From: JAKFYM01 sp964612065
GTDB lineage: Bacteria > Bdellovibrionota > UBA1018 > CAIPTA01
NCBI GenBank assembly: GCA_964612065.1
Contig: CAZTCD010000005.1
Coordinates: 21,021-85,020 of the forward strand
DNA: 64,000 bases
Direction: 5' to 3'
Shown here: positions 62,592 through 64,000 of the stretch, piece after piece
How positions within the stretch are numbered: position 1 is the first letter of the stretch
How the letters are laid out: every line of letters starts with the position of its first letter
Made by a program: the position numbers and the translations under genes
Notes under the pieces: model-generated
Seen by the model: the letters and a program-made list of their open reading frames with translations, nothing else
What the model was told of the DNA's origin: nothing
Databases searched by the model: none

Positions 62592-63170
62592 TCAACCAAC
62601 GGCACTGAAGGGTAGATCCTCTTTCTTGAGAGGGAAGATCGAAGGCGGAATGTCTACCTTCCTATCTTCAACATCGGCGATCGCGTAGAGTTGTTCCGCG
62701 TCTCGAATTTGCAGGAGCCGGGCACAGTAGAGCTTAAGGCGAACCTGGCCATCCGCATGAAGCGATCTCTCCGACTTCTCGGACTCGATTTTCGACATAT
62801 CGTGCTTGTTTGCTACGCCTATGGACTTCGCAAAGTCCTCCTGCGTTCGATCAAAGAACAGACGAAGGAACTTGATCTGTTTCTTCGACAGCATTCCTCT
62901 GCTGGTAACCAGATGCTTAGCAATCTCGGTTTCGATGAACTCGCGAAACATAGGCGGCTCAAACGAAGTTTGGCACTCGTGGCAGGTGACCAGAGGGATA
63001 ATAGGGACCGCCACCGCCCCAAGGGAGTCGATGGTAAACCGCCTATTCGTGGTGAACGTAAGCTGAAACTTGCCATGGCAATTCCGGTCACGATGCATTC
63101 CATCGAAATCAGCCAGCTTAAACGATACCTTTTTTACTTTCGTAACTTTGTTACCAGATTTCATCATCAA
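62592..63170 (-). CDS. HTH regulator, MqsA-like antitoxin type
   Basis: 192 aa. The N-terminal half has one CHECQ zinc-knuckle; the central part (LSKKQIKFLRLFFDRTQEDFAKSIGVANKHDMSKIESEK, about 95-133) is a helix-turn-helix of the Xre/MqsA-like kind. It starts with three ATG codons and overlaps the interrupted gene upstream by 20 bases, as antitoxins often do with their toxins. A toxin-antitoxin role is inferred from layout only. Confidence 0.65.
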   Translation of the reverse strand: MMMKSGNKVTKVKKVSFKLADFDGMHRDRNCHGKFQLTFTTNRRFTIDSLGAVAVPIIPLVTCHECQTSFEPPMFREFIETEIAKHLVTSRGMLSKKQIKFLRLFFDRTQEDFAKSIGVANKHDMSKIESEKSERSLHADGQVRLKLYCARLLQIRDAEQLYAIADVEDRKVDIPPSIFPLKKEDLPFSAVG

Positions 63171-63606
63171 CCTCTGGAATCTCTAAATCGACCGGATCCT
63201 GAATGGGATAGACCGTAACAACGGCTATCCGTACTCTTCCGTCTCTCAAAACGACCCTGATCTGAAGTCGAGGGATCTCGATCTCAGTAATTCCCTGGGT
63301 AGACATGAACTCCACGTACCGGAAGTTCGTGAATGCGCCATCGATGGCGACTTCTATCGGATTCTCCGCATTGCAGGTGGGATAAAACGTCCTACCCTGC
63401 AAGATCACCGCGGCAACATGAACAGGCTGAATCGATGTACGCAGCGAGCTGTTCTAATCCGCTCCGCGAACAACGATATGATCCTGATCAATCAAGAAGC
63501 TTCGATAAAATTGCTTCCTGCTCTTCGCAAGATCCATGCACCTCTTCCTGAAGTGATCGATTCTCTTCTTTGGCTCGCGTTTTAGATCAATGAGCTTTCC
63601 GGACAT
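63151..63606 (-). pseudogene. Interrupted small gene upstream of the HTH gene (in-frame TAG)
   Basis: From an ATG placed nine bases after a good -10 box, the frame encodes 50 residues (MSGKLIDLKREPKK...), meets TAG at 63456-63454, then continues in the same frame for 100 residues to a TGA overlapping the HTH gene. A single CAG-to-TAG change would explain it. The basic N-terminal part and beta-rich C-terminal part match no family I know. It could be an inactivated toxin or recoded; a separate internal start at GTG 63408 is also possible. Confidence 0.55.
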
Positions 63607-63615
63607 CCGAATTCC

Positions 63616-63644
63616 AATATAGCAAAAAGTTGCCAAAATGACAA
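63616..63644 (-). promoter_or_regulatory. Sigma-70-type promoter for the interrupted gene / HTH pair
   Basis: On the minus strand TTGTCA, a 17-base spacer and TATATT. The -10 box lies nine bases from the ATG, so the transcript would be nearly leaderless. Confidence 0.65.
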
Positions 63645-63709
63645 CTCCGGGCTAACCTATGTGACCGAGCCGAAATTCGCCCTGTTCCTGGGTAAAAGAC
63701 AGGTAAAGG

Positions 63710-63726
63710 CCCTCTATAAAAGAGGG
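63710..63726 (+). promoter_or_regulatory. Hairpin in the leader of the small basic peptide gene
   Basis: A six-base stem ccctct / agaggg around ataaa, 30 bases before the start codon. It may be an operator or an RNA leader hairpin; too short to decide. Confidence 0.4.
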
Positions 63727-63756
63727 TCTCCTCATTTTCACCTCCAGGAGACAGCT

Positions 63757-63834
63757 ATGAAGAAGCGCCCCGTCAAGGCTAAGAAAAACCTAGCCCCCAA
63801 GCCCAAAGATCCATCTCGTAAGGAATTTACCTGA
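63757..63834 (+). CDS. 25-residue basic peptide
   Basis: ATG six bases after aggag opens a 25-codon frame, MKKRPVKAKKNLAPKPK continuing DPSRKEFT. It is strongly basic with no hydrophobic part. A degraded copy of its last ten codons (PKNSLERNFT before TGA) lies at 62182-62214, cut off upstream by a stop, so the gene belongs to the duplicated module. DNA or RNA binding is conceivable but not shown. Confidence 0.45.
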   Translation: MKKRPVKAKKNLAPKPKDPSRKEFT

Positions 63835-63926
63835 GGCAAACAAACCCCCACGCGCCCTGCGGGCTGCCGGCTGCTTCAAGTTTTCACCAGATAAAATCAC
63901 CTAGCCTCTACCACGCTTCCTATATC

Positions 63927-64000
63927 TCATGCTACCAGACCCGCCTGGACCGTGAAATACGGCACCTGCTTAGCTTGAGCTGAAGGAGAGACGACGGGGT
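63927..64000 (-). CDS. C-terminus of a small paralogous protein, cut by window end
   Basis: Only the last 24 codons are visible: PVVSPSAQAKQVPYFTVQAG then LVA and a TGA stop. It matches the C-terminus of the 88-residue protein at 62305-62571 and is the second copy of that gene. Confidence 0.45.
   Translation of the reverse strand, partial: PVVSPSAQAKQVPYFTVQAGLVA

Noticed and set aside
1..64000. tRNA, rRNA and known riboswitches
   Set aside because: Reading for T-loop/anticodon patterns and conserved rRNA words gave nothing convincing; a covariance-model scan would be needed to exclude small RNAs.

Overview
The window reads as chromosomal DNA (with one 100-N assembly gap) from a GC-rich Gram-negative bacterium. 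Very many genes encode exported proteins or lipoproteins, and wall-active enzymes are frequent (Slt-type and SLT-like transglycosylases, an M14 peptidase, an M15-like peptidase). Reading frames overlap tightly (ATGA/GTGA junctions) and there is an orphan CpaF-type ATPase. This style fits the Bdellovibrionota/Oligoflexia side of the former Deltaproteobacteria. That placement is inference from gene content only; no rRNA gene was seen. The N gap suggests a draft or metagenome assembly.

1-13.4 kb: a lytic transglycosylase running off the left edge; an overlapping run purK-purE-M14 peptidase-polyprenyl diphosphate synthase-UbiA prenyltransferase (purine and quinone precursors); an exported protein with atypical-kinase motifs; a trypsin-like protease; a proline-rich lipoprotein with a transglycosylase-like fold; and a large exported protein with a charged ER/K helix, cut by the assembly gap.

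13.4-28.9 kb: M15-like and CAP-domain exported proteins; a 1.29-kb AT-rich IS1-type element with inverted ends, a split transposase and a lipoprotein passenger gene; a minus-strand operon of fully overlapping genes (KARI homologue-panB-coaX-coaBC-panC) facing a divergent panD, together covering ketoisovalerate plus aspartate to 4'-phosphopantetheine; then an FAD oxidase, rmuC, vanZ, small exported proteins, a three-PAS histidine kinase and a CpaF-type ATPase.

28.9-51.4 kb: exported proteins interleaved with a scattered catabolic set: 4-oxalocrotonate decarboxylase and 2-oxopent-4-enoate hydratase, divergent from tryptophan 2,3-dioxygenase; a luciferase-like flavin monooxygenase; a type II asparaginase; a 2-aminomuconate-semialdehyde-type dehydrogenase; and an operon of a 2-aminophenol-1,6-dioxygenase-type catalytic subunit, its partner subunit fused to a 2-aminomuconate deaminase (RidA) domain, and kynurenine formamidase. 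Together these describe a tryptophan/kynurenine route through 2-aminomuconate to 2-oxopent-4-enoate. Kynureninase, the step producing the ring-cleavage substrate, and the final aldolase and acetaldehyde dehydrogenase are not in the window. Also here are a protein-glutaminase-like exported protein, a prepilin fused behind a multi-pass membrane domain, and a second IS1-type element directly upstream of the dioxygenase operon.

51.4-62.1 kb: small exported proteins, a periplasmic rhodanese, and a propionyl-CoA to succinyl-CoA operon (carboxyltransferase, biotin carboxylase, biotin carrier, SH3-like exported protein, methylmalonyl-CoA mutase catalytic subunit), then exported proteins and a SAM methyltransferase.

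62.1-64 kb: a low-density, recently rearranged patch: a duplicated module of two small convergent genes bracketing an HTH regulator and an upstream gene interrupted by one in-frame TAG. No tRNA, rRNA or CRISPR array was seen.
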